Both the position numbers and the translations under genes were made by a program. A DNA stretch of 64,000 nucleotides from positions 4,886,001 to 4,950,000 of the forward strand of contig NZ_CP077093.1 of NCBI RefSeq assembly GCF_014268755.2, in the 5' to 3' direction. Below, piece by piece: positions 45,704 to 53,821 of this stretch; position 1 is the stretch's first letter; each line of letters opens with the position of its first letter. Source of the stretch: Pseudomonas vanderleydeniana (GTDB taxonomy: Bacteria > Pseudomonadota > Gammaproteobacteria > Pseudomonadales > Pseudomonadaceae). Below the pieces are notes generated by a model. That model saw only the letters and a program-made list of their open reading frames with translations. It was not told the origin of the DNA and searched no databases.

Positions 45704-46108
45704 TTATCGCAGACCAGTATCAGCGGCCTGATGGATCGCCGACCAACGCTGCACCCGGCAGGGATGTACCTGCACGACCGCTTGCGAAGCCCGGTATTGC
45801 GTGGCGCCGAGCAGGTCGCGATGTTCATCGGTGATCAACTGAAGCCTTGTCTGGACCTCCTCGACGACCATCTCCGTTATCATCAGCAGGCAGATGGCAG
45901 GCACAAAAAACAGCCAATGTGCATATGACCGGGTAGCCAACGAAAGAATGACGCCCACTATGCAAAGTGCCAGAGCCAATAGGGGTGCAACCCATTGAAA
46001 TGGTCCCCAGAATTTCTGCAGCCTTTTCAACTTTTGCGAATAAAAGTCAAACTGCCGAATGCGTTCGGCCCGGTAAACTTTTTTACAATTCAATGATTCT
46101 TCAAACAT
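45704..46108 (-). CDS. two-TM membrane protein of unknown function
   Basis: Protein of 134 residues with a charged N-terminus (MFEESLNCKKVYRAERIRQF), two helices near residues 39-58 and 63-83 (WVAPLLALALCIVGVILSLA; WLFFVPAICLLMITEMVVEE), and a soluble tail rich in Gln and basic residues. No family recognised. The start is the ATG at 46108 with AGG 7 nt upstream. It lies 58 bp upstream of the six-TM gene on the same strand. Base composition around it is more A/T-rich than neighbours, which may mean recent arrival. Confidence 0.6.
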   Translation of the reverse strand: MFEESLNCKKVYRAERIRQFDFYSQKLKRLQKFWGPFQWVAPLLALALCIVGVILSLATRSYAHWLFFVPAICLLMITEMVVEEVQTRLQLITDEHRDLLGATQYRASQAVVQVHPCRVQRWSAIHQAADTGLR

Positions 46109-46177
46109 AGAAATACCTGGCGCGAGACTACGAGAGACTCGGCCCGAATACACCACAATCTTTGTTAGTATGAGTAA

Positions 46178-46402
46178 TCAGTTGATTACAATGTGCTCGG
46201 GCAATACTTGACCGAGCCAGGCCAGCCTTGTTTCGCTGACCTCCACCCAGCGGCCGTTTTCCGGCCTGCGGCAACCGCTCCTGAACGCGATACAGACACC
46301 GCGGCTGTCCAGCAAGGCAAAGTGGCGATATCCACTGCGCTGCCAAGCCCTGAAAAGGCCATGCACGCCGCGTTGCGCAAAAGCCAGGAAGCGAGCTGGC
46401 AT
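46178..46402 (-). CDS. small conserved-looking protein coupled to sensor kinase
   Basis: Soluble basic protein of 74 residues starting MPARFLAFAQRGVHGLFRAW, with HFALLDSRGVCIAF and WVEVSETRLAWLGQ. It resembles small uncharacterised proteins found in several Pseudomonas species (memory, not checked). Its ATG lies 2 nt after the kinase stop codon (TGATCATG), so translational coupling is likely. That makes a response-regulator / kinase / small-protein operon. Function unknown; an accessory or modulator of the two-component system is a guess. Confidence 0.55.
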   Translation of the reverse strand: MPARFLAFAQRGVHGLFRAWQRSGYRHFALLDSRGVCIAFRSGCRRPENGRWVEVSETRLAWLGQVLPEHIVIN

Positions 46403-46404
46403 GA

Positions 46405-47466
46405 TCAGACCGGCCAACTGAGCTCGAACAGCGTCCCGGCGTTCTCGGTGTTGCGGCAGGTCACCGCTCCCCCATGTGCCACGGCGATGGCCCGGACGAC
46501 TGCCAGGCCCAGGCCGCTGCCGCCCTGGGCTCTCGAGCGCGACGTGTCACCGCGCTGGAAGGCCTCGAAAATATGGGTGGCGAACGCCTCGTCGATGCCG
46601 GGGCCGCTGTCCTCGACCCGCAGGTAGTTGAGGTTCGCTCTGGTACCCAACTGCACGGCGACATTCCCCGGCGTGGCGTGCCTGCGCACATTTTCCAGCA
46701 AGGCCAGCAGCGCCTGGCGGATCCTGGCCACGTCACACCGAACGGAGCGTCGTTGCAGATCCAGTTGCAAGGTGAACCCCGCCGCCTGCAGGCTGGGTTC
46801 GAACAGCTGGACCTCGGCTTCGATACCCATAGCCAGGTCGGTTTCCTGCAGGTTGAGTTCGAGATAACCGCTGTCCGCCAGGCCCACGACGCGCAGGTCC
46901 TCGATCAGCCGCGTCAGTCCCTCGACCTGCGTCAGCAGGCCGTAGAACTGCGCCGTATCCGGCGTGAAAACCCCTTCGGCCAGGCCTTGCAAACGCCCAC
47001 GCAGGATCGTCAGCGGCGTGCGCAATTCATGGGCGATCGCGGCATTCCAGAAAGCCTGCTCCTGTGCCATGCGCTGCAAGCGGCTGGCCATGCTGTTGAA
47101 GTCATCCACCAGCACGGAGGCTTCGCCCAGTGACTGGTCACCGGCGACGGCACGGGCCTCGAGATCACCGTCCGCCAGCCGCCGCAGACTCGTGGCCACC
47201 GAGTTCAACGGCATCAGGATCCGGCGGGACAGCTTGATCGCCGCCACGGCACCCACCCCCAGGCTAATGCAGGTGGTCAGGGCCATCCACAGCCACTCCA
47301 TCCCTGACGGCAGCCATTCGTCCATCTCGGCTTCCGTGGGTGGCGAAATTTCCGACAGCAGCGCATAGAACACATAGGAGCCGACCACGCTCAGCGCAAT
47401 GACGCACAGCACCACCGCCGACATCGAGAAGATGATCTGCCGGCTCAAGCCACCGGACCGCTTCAC
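46405..47466 (-). CDS. sensor histidine kinase, BaeS/AdeS-like
   Basis: Inner-membrane kinase of 353 residues: helix near 10-32, short periplasmic loop with SEISPPTEAEMDEW, second helix near 58-80, HAMP, then H-box AIAHELRTPLTILRG, N-box LLENVRRHATPG and G-boxes DSGPGIDEAF and GGSGLGLAVV. The short periplasmic loop suggests sensing in the membrane, as with BaeS/AdeS. It overlaps the regulator gene by 4 nt (ATGA). Adjacent exporter genes downstream on the same strand are the natural targets of the pair. Confidence 0.87.
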   Translation of the reverse strand: MKRSGGLSRQIIFSMSAVVLCVIALSVVGSYVFYALLSEISPPTEAEMDEWLPSGMEWLWMALTTCISLGVGAVAAIKLSRRILMPLNSVATSLRRLADGDLEARAVAGDQSLGEASVLVDDFNSMASRLQRMAQEQAFWNAAIAHELRTPLTILRGRLQGLAEGVFTPDTAQFYGLLTQVEGLTRLIEDLRVVGLADSGYLELNLQETDLAMGIEAEVQLFEPSLQAAGFTLQLDLQRRSVRCDVARIRQALLALLENVRRHATPGNVAVQLGTRANLNYLRVEDSGPGIDEAFATHIFEAFQRGDTSRSRAQGGSGLGLAVVRAIAVAHGGAVTCRNTENAGTLFELSWPV

Positions 47467-48212
47467 AGGCCACTCCCGAACCGGTAGCCGACACCGCGGA
47501 TACTCTCCGGCACACCCTGCAGCCCCAGCTCCTCGATCTTGCGGCGCAGCTTGCTGATGTGGCTGTCGACGGTCCGTTCCAGGCTGTCGCTTTCAGGCAG
47601 GCAGGTGGCGAGCAGTTCGGCGCGGCTGAACACCCGCTTCGGCGCCTTCGCCAATTGGGCCAGCAAGCGGAACTCCGTCACGGTCAGGTTCAGCCCGACC
47701 GTGTCCAGCTCGGTGCGCACCTGCACCTCATGCGCCTGCAGGTCGATCTCGAAGGCCCCCACCCGCAGCAGGCCGGCAGCGGCACCCTGGGCATAATCGA
47801 TGGAACGGCGCAGGACCGCCTGCACCCGGGCGACCACCTCGGCGGGATTGAACGGCTTGACGATGTAGTCATCCGCACCGATGCGCAGGCCCATCAGCTT
47901 GTCCATGTCCTGGTCCTGTGCGGTCAGCATGATCACCGGCGTACGCCCGCGGTGCCGCAGCTCGGCCAGCACCATCCAGCCGTCCAGGTTCGGCATCCGC
48001 ACATCCAGCAGCACCAGGTCGGGCTTGAGTTTCTGGTGCAGGTCGAGGGCAATGCGGCCATCGAGGGCATGCACCGTGCGATAGCCCGCCCGCGCCAGAT
48101 AGGCCGCCAGGATATCGGCGATTTCAGGCTCGTCCTCGGCAATCAGCACCAGTGCCTGAATCTCTCTGGAAGTGTCCATTCGCGTCGACGCCGCTGTCGG
48201 GAAATCACTCAT
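47463..48212 (-). CDS. OmpR-family response regulator, AdeR/BaeR-like
   Basis: Response regulator of 249 residues: receiver domain with phospho-Asp in LVLLDVRMPNLDGW and the Lys in DDYIVKPFNPAEVVARV, then a winged-helix domain with LTVTEFRLLAQLAK and LERTVDSHISKLRRKIEE. The receiver stretch around IMLTAQDQDMDKLMGLRIGADDY follows AdeR of Acinetobacter closely (memory), whose operon encodes drug efflux. Start at the ATG at 48212; an internal ATG at 48179 is possible. It would activate the DevBCA-type exporter genes downstream. Confidence 0.87.
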   Translation of the reverse strand: MSDFPTAASTRMDTSREIQALVLIAEDEPEIADILAAYLARAGYRTVHALDGRIALDLHQKLKPDLVLLDVRMPNLDGWMVLAELRHRGRTPVIMLTAQDQDMDKLMGLRIGADDYIVKPFNPAEVVARVQAVLRRSIDYAQGAAAGLLRVGAFEIDLQAHEVQVRTELDTVGLNLTVTEFRLLAQLAKAPKRVFSRAELLATCLPESDSLERTVDSHISKLRRKIEELGLQGVPESIRGVGYRFGSGL

Positions 48213-48384
48213 ATGTCACTCGGTCAACTGGCTGCGGGCGATATCCGCCCCTGTTCCGGCGCCCGCCAGCCCTGTACCCGGGCTGCCAGGCTCTGTCATG
48301 GGTAGCGGACATTATGCGCAAGAAAAATGCGCTTCCGTGGGAGGTTTTGTGGAGAAATGATGGAGAGGCGTTTTTTTTTGCGCA

Positions 48385-48774
48385 GTGCAGGATCTGAAAA
48401 ACAAAGTCGTGCTGGTCACGGGAGCCACCAGAGGCATCGGCCAGGCTGCGGCCACCGAGTTCGCCACGCGTGGCGCCACGCTCACCCTGCTCGGACGGGG
48501 CAGGGCCAGGACCGAATCGCTGACCGAGGCGCTCACGTCGAGCACCGGCAATCCCCTCCTCGATTACCTGATGTGTGATCTGTCCAGGGGCGACCCTTTT
48601 CCCTCTCCCCGGAACAGAGGTGCGGATTCGCTGATCTGGCTCGCCACCGCCCCCGAGGCTGGTGCGCTGCGCGGTGAATATGTTTCCAGGCGCGGTCCGG
48701 TGAGGCCTGCCAGGCAGGCGCTCGATGCGCAACGGGCCGATGACCTCTGGACGCACAGGCGTTCGGCATCAGGC
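48385..48774 (+). pseudogene. SDR gene with in-frame central deletion
   Basis: Residues 1-67 are a good SDR N-terminus (KVVLVTGATRGIGQAAATEF, then a DYLMCDLS strand). From about residue 81 the frame resumes as an SDR C-terminus (LIWLATAPEAG, GEYVSRRGPVRPARQALD, DDLW). The middle, about 130 residues with the catalytic Ser-Tyr-Lys and NNAG motif, is missing. The frame then runs on without similarity to 49086, so the original stop is lost too. Starts with GTG. An enzyme is not expected. Confidence 0.7.
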
Positions 48775-48806
48775 CACCAGGACCGGACGACCACCGTGCA
48801 TACCGT

Positions 48807-48941
48807 TCAGACCGAGGGGGTTGGCCCGGTGCCAAACACGACCTCATCCCCAGGCGTCGGATCGCAGAAGATGTCCTCCAGTAGCGCGACCAAGGCCTGG
48901 ACGCCGGGATGGCGGCATGAGGCTGCGCTGATCAGGCACAT
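48807..48941 (-). other. 44-codon frame, possible LysR C-terminal remnant
   Basis: Opens with MCLISAASCRHPGVQALVAL and continues LLEDIF, a pattern like the C-terminus of many LysR proteins (aromatic/charged strand, then RHP..QALV). It could be the remnant of a regulator once paired with the broken SDR gene. Too short to be certain. Confidence 0.25.
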
Positions 48942-48961
48942 GGCGCGGGAGTTCTCCCCGC

Positions 48962-49732
48962 TCAGATGTCTGCATTTCGCTCCAGGGCGGCCAGCAACTC
49001 GCGATTGCTCCCGCCCAGCAACTGGGTCGCCTGCGCGGCCCGCTTCAACAGCAGCACGCGAGCGGCCTGCAGTGCCTCCCGGTTGAAACGCTCGGACGGC
49101 CCCGACAAGGTGAGCGCCCCCTTGAACTCATGGCTGACCCCGAAGACCGGAGCCGAAATCGAGGCAGTGTCCGGGTCGCGCTCGCCGAACGAGGCGGCCC
49201 AGAACTGCTCCCGCACCTCGGCCAGCGCGCGGTCCGCCGGCGGCCCGAAAGCCCTGAGAATCTTCCCCGAGGCACCGGCGTGCAGCGGGAAACGATCCCC
49301 TTCATGGATGCTGAACCGCACGGCACGCTTGGGCTCGACCCGGAACAGCACCACCCGGATATCGTTTTCGAGCACATAGAAGGAAGACGTTTCGCCGCTC
49401 TCCTCGGTCAGCGCTTCCAGCACCGGATAGAGGCTGTCGCGCAGCCGGAAGGAAGCCTGGTAGATCTGCGCCAGCCGCAAGGGTTCATGGCCCACGGTGT
49501 ACTGCCCGTCAGCCAGGCGCCTGATGAAACCGGCCCGTTCCAGCGAACTCATCAGGCGCAGGATGGTGCTCTTGTACAAGCCGGTGCGACGCGCGATTTC
49601 GGCCAGTGGCAGGCTGCTGCGGTCGGGCTCGAAGGCCGCCAGAATCGCGAAGGCCCGGTCGACCGCCGCGACGCCCCCGTCGGCATTGTTCTTGGCAGCA
49701 TCGGCTGCTGCAGGCTCAGTTTTTGGCGACAT
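48962..49732 (-). CDS. IclR-family regulator
   Basis: Transcription factor of 256 residues with N-terminal winged helix (LAEIARRTGLYKSTILRLMSSLERAGFI, about residues 44-71) and a GAF-like effector domain containing HAGASGKILRAFG. Start placed at the ATG at 49732; earlier in-frame starts exist and none has a strong ribosome site. IclR proteins commonly govern aromatic or dicarboxylate catabolism. It is the last gene of the minus-strand run lyase-CoA transferase-MFS-iclR, and two related operator-like sites lie in the divergent promoter at 53512-53714. Confidence 0.85.
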   Translation of the reverse strand: MSPKTEPAAADAAKNNADGGVAAVDRAFAILAAFEPDRSSLPLAEIARRTGLYKSTILRLMSSLERAGFIRRLADGQYTVGHEPLRLAQIYQASFRLRDSLYPVLEALTEESGETSSFYVLENDIRVVLFRVEPKRAVRFSIHEGDRFPLHAGASGKILRAFGPPADRALAEVREQFWAASFGERDPDTASISAPVFGVSHEFKGALTLSGPSERFNREALQAARVLLLKRAAQATQLLGGSNRELLAALERNADI

Positions 49733-49855
49733 CAGACTTCTGCTCGGCATCATCGTGAAAAATCGGCCCCGGAGCGGGGCCGTTGAGATGCCTGCTACCT
49801 TACCTGCGAGGCAGGCTGCCAGCCAGTCCATTGTCCGGAACAGCGTTTCATTCGA

Positions 49856-51175
49856 TCAGGCATCACGCATGAACAGGCGCAGCGACAGCGCCATGAGCGC
49901 AGCCACGAACAGGATGCCGCCCATGACCATCAGGCCCGCGCTGAAGGACTGGGTGTGGTCCTTCAGGAATCCCATCAGATAAGGCCCGACGAAACCGCCG
50001 AATGCACCGATGGAGTTGATCAGCGCGATGCCACCGGCTGCGGCCTGGCCACTGAGGAACCTGGCCGGCAAGGTGTAGAAAATCGTCTTCGCCGAGATCG
50101 TCCCCACCAGCGCCAGGGTGATCCCCGCCAGGGCCGGGACCAGCGCATTCATGTTGAGCGCGAAGATCAGCGCCAGGCCGGCCAGCACCAGTGCAATGAC
50201 CAGGTTGAGAATGCCACGCCCGCTACGGTCGACATGCTTGGCCCAGAACAGCAGGCCGATGGTCGAGAAGAAATAGGGCACTGCCGCGACCCAGCCGATC
50301 AGGCCCAACTCGACGCCCTGGGCTTTCAGCATCTGCGGCAACCAGATGCCGATTCCGTAGGTGCCGATGGTGAAACTGAAGGTAATCGAACTGAGGATCC
50401 AGACCCGTGGGTCCTTCAGCGCCGTTGCCAGGCCGTGGCTCTTGCAGGTGTGCGCCCTCTCCTTCTCCAGCATGGCGCTCAGGGCGTCCTTCTCCTCGCG
50501 GGACAGCCAGCGGGCCTCGTCCGGCCGGTTGGCCAGCACCTTGAGGGTGACAAGGCCCAGGAGGCAGGCCGGCAGCCCCTCGATGATGAACATCCACTGC
50601 CAACCCGCGAGCCCCAATGCCCCGTGCATCTGCAGCAGCCAGATCGACAGCGGGCCACCCACGAGGAAGGAAATGGGCGTGGCCACCGTGAACCAGGCCA
50701 GCACGCGAGTGCGGTACTGGACCGGGAACCAGAGCGTCAGGAAAAAGATGACACCGGGGAAGAAGCCGGCTTCGGCCACGCCCAGCAGAAAACGAACGAC
50801 ATAAAAGCTGTAGGGGCCGACCACGCAAGCGGTCGCTGCCGCCGCCAGCCCCCAGGTGATCATGATACGGGCCATCCACAGCCGTGCCCCGAAACGATAC
50901 ATGGCCAGGTTGCTGGGGACTTCGCACAGGCAATAGCCGACGAACATGATGCCTGCACCCAGGCCGAACTGGGCCGCCGTGAGCCCCAGCTGGTCGGTCA
51001 TTTGCAGGGCCGCGTAACCCACGCTGGTGCGATCCAGGTAGTTGAAGAAATAGGCCAGCGCGAGCAAGGGAATCAGGCGCCAGGCGGCTTTGCTCATCGC
51101 TCGCTGCTGCAAGGCAGTGGCCACTTCAGGCTGCGGCATGGATAAAGGGGTATCCGGGGTCGTGACATCAGCCAT
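49856..51175 (-). CDS. MFS transporter, ACS family
   Basis: Twelve-helix carrier of 439 residues of the anion:cation symporter group. Early RLIPLLALAYFFNYLDRTSVGYAALQM and GYCLCEVPSNLAMYRFGARLWMARIMI are diagnostic of phthalate/tartrate/allantoate-type uptake systems. RPDEARWLSREEKDAL lies in the central loop. The start is the ATG at 51175 with GAGGA upstream. It sits between iclR and the CoA-transferase gene and would import the same organic acid; the divergent CitMHS gene gives the cluster a second carrier. Confidence 0.85.
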   Translation of the reverse strand: MADVTTPDTPLSMPQPEVATALQQRAMSKAAWRLIPLLALAYFFNYLDRTSVGYAALQMTDQLGLTAAQFGLGAGIMFVGYCLCEVPSNLAMYRFGARLWMARIMITWGLAAAATACVVGPYSFYVVRFLLGVAEAGFFPGVIFFLTLWFPVQYRTRVLAWFTVATPISFLVGGPLSIWLLQMHGALGLAGWQWMFIIEGLPACLLGLVTLKVLANRPDEARWLSREEKDALSAMLEKERAHTCKSHGLATALKDPRVWILSSITFSFTIGTYGIGIWLPQMLKAQGVELGLIGWVAAVPYFFSTIGLLFWAKHVDRSGRGILNLVIALVLAGLALIFALNMNALVPALAGITLALVGTISAKTIFYTLPARFLSGQAAAGGIALINSIGAFGGFVGPYLMGFLKDHTQSFSAGLMVMGGILFVAALMALSLRLFMRDA

Positions 51176-51290
51176 GACTGTATCCTCGGTTTTGTTGTTA
51201 TGAATACCGCGGCTGGATGGGCCGGCGGTGAATGCAGACGGCTGGCGCACCCTGGCCAGGGGAACTGCGGTTCAAGCCCGAGCGTCGTGT

Positions 51291-52493
51291 TCAGGCGGTC
51301 TTGACCGTGCCATCGGCCTCGAGCCGGACGATCTCGTCCTCGGCATACCCCAACTGGGCCAGCAGCGCCCTGGAGTGACTGCCAAGGCTCGGGACATCGA
51401 GTCGCGTGCCAAAGCGCTGGCCATCCATCTCGAATGGCAGCATCGGCACCTTGACCTGCTCTCCCCCCGGCAACGTCAGTTCGGCCATGCCGCCAGACTG
51501 GTTGAGGTGCTCGTCCTCGAACAGGTCTTCGGGACGTTGGATAGGCGAGAACGGCAGGCCGGCCTTCTCACACAGCGCCATCACCGTCTGCTTGTCCATC
51601 CCGCCGAGGCGCTGGCGCACCCTGGGCAGGATCCGTTCACGGGCCTGGACGCGCTGATTGTTACGGCTCAGTTCGGGGTCGGCGGCGAGTTCGGGGAAAT
51701 CGAACGCTTCGCAGAACGAAGCCCACTGACTGTCACTGACGACGCCCATGAAGACCTGCTCGCCTTCACTTGCCGTTTCGAAAACGTCATAGATCGCCCA
51801 GGCGGAAATGCGGCTGGGCATTGGCGCCGCGGCCTTGCCGGTCACCACTTGCTGCATCATGTGCTGGGCGACCAGGAAGGCCGAGTTTTCGAACAGCCCG
51901 GTCTGGACGAACTGGCCGCGACCGGTTTCCTTGCGTTGCAGCAAGGCCGCGAGGATCGAGACCGCACTGAACATCCCGCCCATCACGTCGTTGACCGACG
52001 CCCCGGCACGCAAGGGGCGCCCGACCGGCCCGGTCATGTAGGCCAGGCCCGTCATCATCTGGACCACCTCGTCCAGTGCCGTGCGCTTCTCGTAGGGGCC
52101 GGGCAGAAAGCCCTTCATCGAGCTGTAGATGATGTCCGGCCTGATGGCCTTGACCTGCTCATAGCCCAGGCCCAGTTTCTCCATGGCGCCAGGTCGGAAG
52201 TTCTCGGTGACCACGTCGGCGGTTGCGAGCAGCTTCTTCACCGCAGCCATGCCCTCCGGCGACTTGATGTCCACCGCAAAGCTCTTCTTGTTGCGGTTGT
52301 AGGTCATCCAGTACCCGGCGCCGGAGCCCATCAGGCGGCGGGTGTTGTCCCCTTCCGGAACCGGCTCGACCTTGATCACCTCGGCACCGAGATCCGCCAG
52401 CAGCAGGCCACAGGTCGGCCCCATCACCATGTGGACGAACTCGACGACGCGAATGCCGGCCAGCGGCAGGGACTTATCTTCAGGCTGGTTCAT
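51291..52493 (-). CDS. class III (CaiB/BaiF) CoA-transferase
   Basis: Family III CoA-transferase of 400 residues. It opens PLAGIRVVEFVHMVMGPTCG and has DIKSPEGMAAVKKLLATADVVTENFRPGAMEKLGLGYE, where the catalytic Asp normally lies further on near NDVMGGMFSAVSILAALL. Members move CoA between an acyl-CoA (often succinyl-CoA) and a free acid. It overlaps the lyase gene by 4 nt (ATGA). The pair suggests activation of a hydroxy-acid to its CoA ester followed by aldol-type cleavage. The acid is not known. Confidence 0.87.
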   Translation of the reverse strand: MNQPEDKSLPLAGIRVVEFVHMVMGPTCGLLLADLGAEVIKVEPVPEGDNTRRLMGSGAGYWMTYNRNKKSFAVDIKSPEGMAAVKKLLATADVVTENFRPGAMEKLGLGYEQVKAIRPDIIYSSMKGFLPGPYEKRTALDEVVQMMTGLAYMTGPVGRPLRAGASVNDVMGGMFSAVSILAALLQRKETGRGQFVQTGLFENSAFLVAQHMMQQVVTGKAAAPMPSRISAWAIYDVFETASEGEQVFMGVVSDSQWASFCEAFDFPELAADPELSRNNQRVQARERILPRVRQRLGGMDKQTVMALCEKAGLPFSPIQRPEDLFEDEHLNQSGGMAELTLPGGEQVKVPMLPFEMDGQRFGTRLDVPSLGSHSRALLAQLGYAEDEIVRLEADGTVKTA

Positions 52494-53431
52494 ACGGCCT
52501 CCCGCGCATAGGTGAAGTTCTTGCCCACGCCGGCATCCGGGATGAAGCCATACAGCGGTTCTGCCGGCAGTCCACGACGAAGCACTTCACGCGCGGCGAC
52601 CAGCCGGTCGATGTCGACGCCGGTTCTCAGCCCCATGGACTCCAGCAGGTACACCAGGTCCTCGGTGACGATGTTGCCGGAGGCGCCCGGAGCGTAGGGG
52701 CAACCACCCAGGCCGCCCTGGGAACCGTCGAAGGTCTTCACCCCGGCCTCCAGCGCGGCGACCACGTTGGCCAGCCCCTGGCCACGGGTGTTGTGGAAGT
52801 GGGCACTGCCAGCCAGTGGACCCAGCTCCCTGAACAGGCGGGTGAACAGTCGGCGGACCTGGGTGGGGTTGGCATAACCGACGGTGTCGGAAAGACCGAC
52901 CTCATCCACGCCCAGCTCGGCCATTTTCACGGCGAATGCCATCGTCTCGTCATCGCTCACCACCCCCTGGAGCGTGCAGCCGAAGGCCGTCGACAGGCCC
53001 GCTTCGATCTGCACCTGCGGGAACCGCTCGTTGCGCAGCGCGACGATCGCCTGGACCTCCTCCAGGAGCTGCGCATGGGTCTTGCGGATATTCGAGAGGG
53101 AGTGCTGCTCGCTGACGGAAATGGGCAGCGTGATCTTGTGGATGCCGGCGCTGAACGCCGCCTCTGCGCCCCTGAGATTCGGCACCAGCGCGGTGACGAA
53201 AAGGCCCGGCAGCGTCAGGGCATGGGCAACCACTTCGGCGGCATCGGCCATCTGCGGCAGCAGCTTGGCAGACACGAATGAGCCAACCTCGATCTCTCGC
53301 AAGCCGGCCCCTGCCAGGGCCGAAATCCACTCAAGCTTCAGCTCGGTGGGCAGGGTGGCCTTGACGCTCTGCAGGCCATCCCTCGGCCCGACTTCACTGA
53401 CCAGGATGTCGATATCTGTCGTTTCTTTCAC
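52490..53431 (-). CDS. HMG-CoA lyase-like aldolase
   Basis: TIM-barrel lyase of 313 residues of the HMGL/DRE group. Substrate Arg-Asp is in EVGPRDGLQ, the metal His pair in SAHFHNTRGQG, and the flexible-loop Cys in GGLGGCPYAPGASGN. Canonical HMG-CoA lyase has a HCHDT-type motif; the HFHNT form marks a different subgroup often found next to CaiB-type transferases. It would cleave a 3-hydroxy-3-methyl-type acyl-CoA to acetyl-CoA (or another acyl-CoA) plus a keto acid. Leucine breakdown genes are absent, so a leucine role is unlikely. Head of the operon. Confidence 0.85.
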   Translation of the reverse strand: MKETTDIDILVSEVGPRDGLQSVKATLPTELKLEWISALAGAGLREIEVGSFVSAKLLPQMADAAEVVAHALTLPGLFVTALVPNLRGAEAAFSAGIHKITLPISVSEQHSLSNIRKTHAQLLEEVQAIVALRNERFPQVQIEAGLSTAFGCTLQGVVSDDETMAFAVKMAELGVDEVGLSDTVGYANPTQVRRLFTRLFRELGPLAGSAHFHNTRGQGLANVVAALEAGVKTFDGSQGGLGGCPYAPGASGNIVTEDLVYLLESMGLRTGVDIDRLVAAREVLRRGLPAEPLYGFIPDAGVGKNFTYAREAV

Positions 53432-53511
53432 GGAGGTTCTCCTGTTGCCGTGGAGAGCCTGCTCGAACAGTCATGCAGTGCGGCTGCGAAGCGGGGCGCT
53501 GTTTTTTATGA

Positions 53512-53533
53512 TTGTTCTGTCAGGCAGAATTAC
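53512..53533. promoter_or_regulatory. operator-like site 1 (probable IclR site)
   Basis: Core TTCTG-TCAGG-CAGAA, an inverted repeat of 5-bp arms. The whole 22-bp site matches site 2 at 53693-53714 at 19 of 22 positions when one is reversed. It lies 81 bp upstream of the lyase gene start. Confidence 0.65.
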
Positions 53534-53692
53534 GTTCTATTTTTAGTATTCGCGCACTCTCTCATGCCTGTCAACGCTGATTACGATGAACGGATGGCTA
53601 GCGAATTTCCGGGAACCACGTGTGGGGACCTGACCTTGGAGGACACTTGACAGCTAGGGAAATAGCTTGGAGAGTGTTCCATCAAGAGCAAC

Positions 53693-53714
53693 GTAGTTCT
53701 ATCTGACAGAACAA
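53693..53714. promoter_or_regulatory. operator-like site 2 (probable IclR site)
   Basis: Core GTTCT-ATCTGAC-AGAAC. It is the reverse-oriented near copy of site 1 and lies 108 bp upstream of the lactonase gene start, so each divergent promoter has one copy. Confidence 0.65.
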
Positions 53715-53821
53715 AGCTCGACACAACAAGACATTCCGGGCAACGCACACCGGGAGGCCACCCAGGTCTCCTGCCACTCGAGCACCCGCTCTGCACGCCT
53801 GTTTTCACATGGAGATCCGCC

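Larger units (their letters stand above)
53432..53821. other. divergent intergenic region
   Basis: 390 bp between the lyase and lactonase starts, relatively A/T-rich. It contains the two operator-like sites annotated separately. A 66-codon frame at 53450-53650 has no similarity and no ribosome site, so it is not called. Confidence 0.6.

Noticed and set aside
53450..53650. 66-codon frame in the divergent region of the acid module
   Set aside because: It overlaps operator site 1 and has no ribosome site or similarity; treated as non-coding.
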